Source of the DNA: an uncultured Deferribacteraceae bacterium | GTDB taxonomy: Bacteria > Chrysiogenota > Deferribacteres > Deferribacterales > Mucispirillaceae | DNA length: 16,167 nt | Assembly (NCBI GenBank): GCA_947039055.1 | Contig: CAMQYB010000019.1 | Span: 1-16,167, forward strand | Direction: 5' to 3' | Shown here: in pieces, positions 15,273-16,167 of the stretch | Numbering within the stretch: position 1 is the first letter of the stretch | Layout: the number at the start of each line of letters is the position of its first letter | The notes under the pieces: model-generated | What the model was told of the DNA's origin: nothing | Seen by the model: only the letters and a program-made list of their open reading frames with translations | The model's database searches: none | Position numbers and translations under genes: made by a program

Positions 15273-16136
15273 ATGAAAGGAATAGTATTAGCAGGTGGAG
15301 CTGGAACAAGGTTGCATCCAGTAACGTTAGGTGTATCAAAACAGTTGCTTCCGATCTATGATAAGCCGATGATATATTATCCGTTATCAGTTTTAATGCT
15401 TGCAAAAATCAGAGATATATTAATCATTACAACCCCAGAAGATCAAGCAGGATTTATCAGAACATTAGGCGATGGTTCTGCTTTTGGAATTAATATCGAG
15501 TATCGAGTTCAGCCGTCACCAGATGGATTAGCACAAGCGTTTATAATAGGTGAAACATTTATCAAAGATGATAACGTGGCACTTGTTTTAGGTGATAATA
15601 TTTTCTACGGTTACGGCTTATCAGAGCTGTTATCAAACGCTGTGAAGAGAGAAGAGGGTGCAACAGTTTTCGGATATTATGTATCAGATCCTGAACGTTT
15701 CGGAGTTGTCGAGTTTGATGAGAAATTTAATGCAGTATCTATTGAAGAGAAACCAAAGATTGCAAAATCGAATTACGCTGTGACTGGATTATATTTTTAC
15801 GATAACGATGTGATAGAGATCGCAAAAAGCATTAAACCATCAGCAAGGGGCGAGCTTGAGATCACGTCAGTTAATCAAGAGTATCTAAGACGTTCAAAGT
15901 TAAAGGTTGAAAGATTAGGACGAGGACACGCTTGGCTTGATACGGGTACACATGAAAGTATGATGGAAGCGACACAATTTATTAACACAATTGAAAACCG
16001 TCAAGGCTTAAAGGTTGCGTGTTTAGAAGAGATAGCGTATGAGAATAAATGGATCAGTGAGAGCCAACTTTTAGAGCGTGCAAAATTGTTTGAGAAAAAT
16101 GGATACGGACAATATCTTCACAAATTATTGAAGTAA
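15273..16136 (+). CDS. rfbA: Glucose-1-phosphate thymidylyltransferase
   Basis: RfbA makes dTDP-glucose from dTTP and glucose-1-phosphate, the substrate of RfbB next to it. The 287 residues fit the family (about 290). LAGGAGTRLHP (6-16) is the nucleotide-binding loop, SKQLLPIYDKPMIYYPLS (22-39) follows, and LGDNIFYG (106-113) carries metal-binding Asp108. RGELEITSVN (192-201) and WLDTGTH (221-227), with Asp223, complete the active site. The ATG lies two bases after the rfbB stop, with AGGGA in the end of rfbB as ribosome binding site, so the two are co-translated. The gene is complete. Only 31 bases follow, and I see nothing in them. Confidence 0.96.
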   Translation: MKGIVLAGGAGTRLHPVTLGVSKQLLPIYDKPMIYYPLSVLMLAKIRDILIITTPEDQAGFIRTLGDGSAFGINIEYRVQPSPDGLAQAFIIGETFIKDDNVALVLGDNIFYGYGLSELLSNAVKREEGATVFGYYVSDPERFGVVEFDEKFNAVSIEEKPKIAKSNYAVTGLYFYDNDVIEIAKSIKPSARGELEITSVNQEYLRRSKLKVERLGRGHAWLDTGTHESMMEATQFINTIENRQGLKVACLEEIAYENKWISESQLLERAKLFEKNGYGQYLHKLLK

Positions 16137-16167
16137 GTTTTGTGTGTATGTTAAATAATGATTGTTG

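Overview
The window is AT-rich DNA (roughly one third G+C by eye) with tightly packed genes, mostly on the + strand. It looks like a low-GC Gram-negative bacterium. Heptose genes hldE and hldD and a polyprenyl-phosphate sugar-1-phosphate transferase point to lipopolysaccharide or other surface polysaccharide. A convincing sigma-28 promoter in front of a YjfB-family motility gene points to a flagellated cell. I cannot fix the taxon from sequence alone. A Deferribacterota-like organism is one guess, held weakly.

Layout. (1) 1-788, minus strand: the 5' part of pdxA (vitamin B6 synthesis), missed by a simple ORF scan because it runs off the left edge. From about codon 195 it becomes an in-frame array of 34 diversified hexanucleotide units (3-206). 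(2) 977-7262, plus strand: a likely four-gene operon with overlaps. It holds a fused FAD/Fe-S 2-hydroxyacid dehydrogenase, an exported TPR-like protein, a membrane-anchored TPR-like protein, and hldE. (3) 7398-11099: hldD, a WbaP-type sugar transferase, and miaB, almost without gaps. (4) 11100-11355: intergenic DNA with 37-bp tandem repeats and inverted repeats, followed by bioY. (5) 12013-13566: a long-chain-type acyl-CoA ligase. (6) 13772-14100: a compact single-gene unit with sigma-28 promoter, 63-residue YjfB-family gene and Rho-independent terminator. (7) 14182-16136: rfbB and rfbA, the first two steps of the dTDP-L-rhamnose branch.

How the genes fit together. hldE and hldD make ADP-L-glycero-D-manno-heptose for the LPS inner core. 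The WbaP-like enzyme would start an O-antigen or capsule repeat unit on undecaprenyl phosphate. rfbB and rfbA supply dTDP-4-keto-6-deoxyglucose for that polymer. Housekeeping and vitamin genes (miaB, bioY, the acyl-CoA ligase) lie between these parts.

The best leads are the hexamer array inside pdxA, the sigma-28 unit, and the repeat-rich leader of bioY. No rRNA, tRNA, insertion sequence or CRISPR array was seen.
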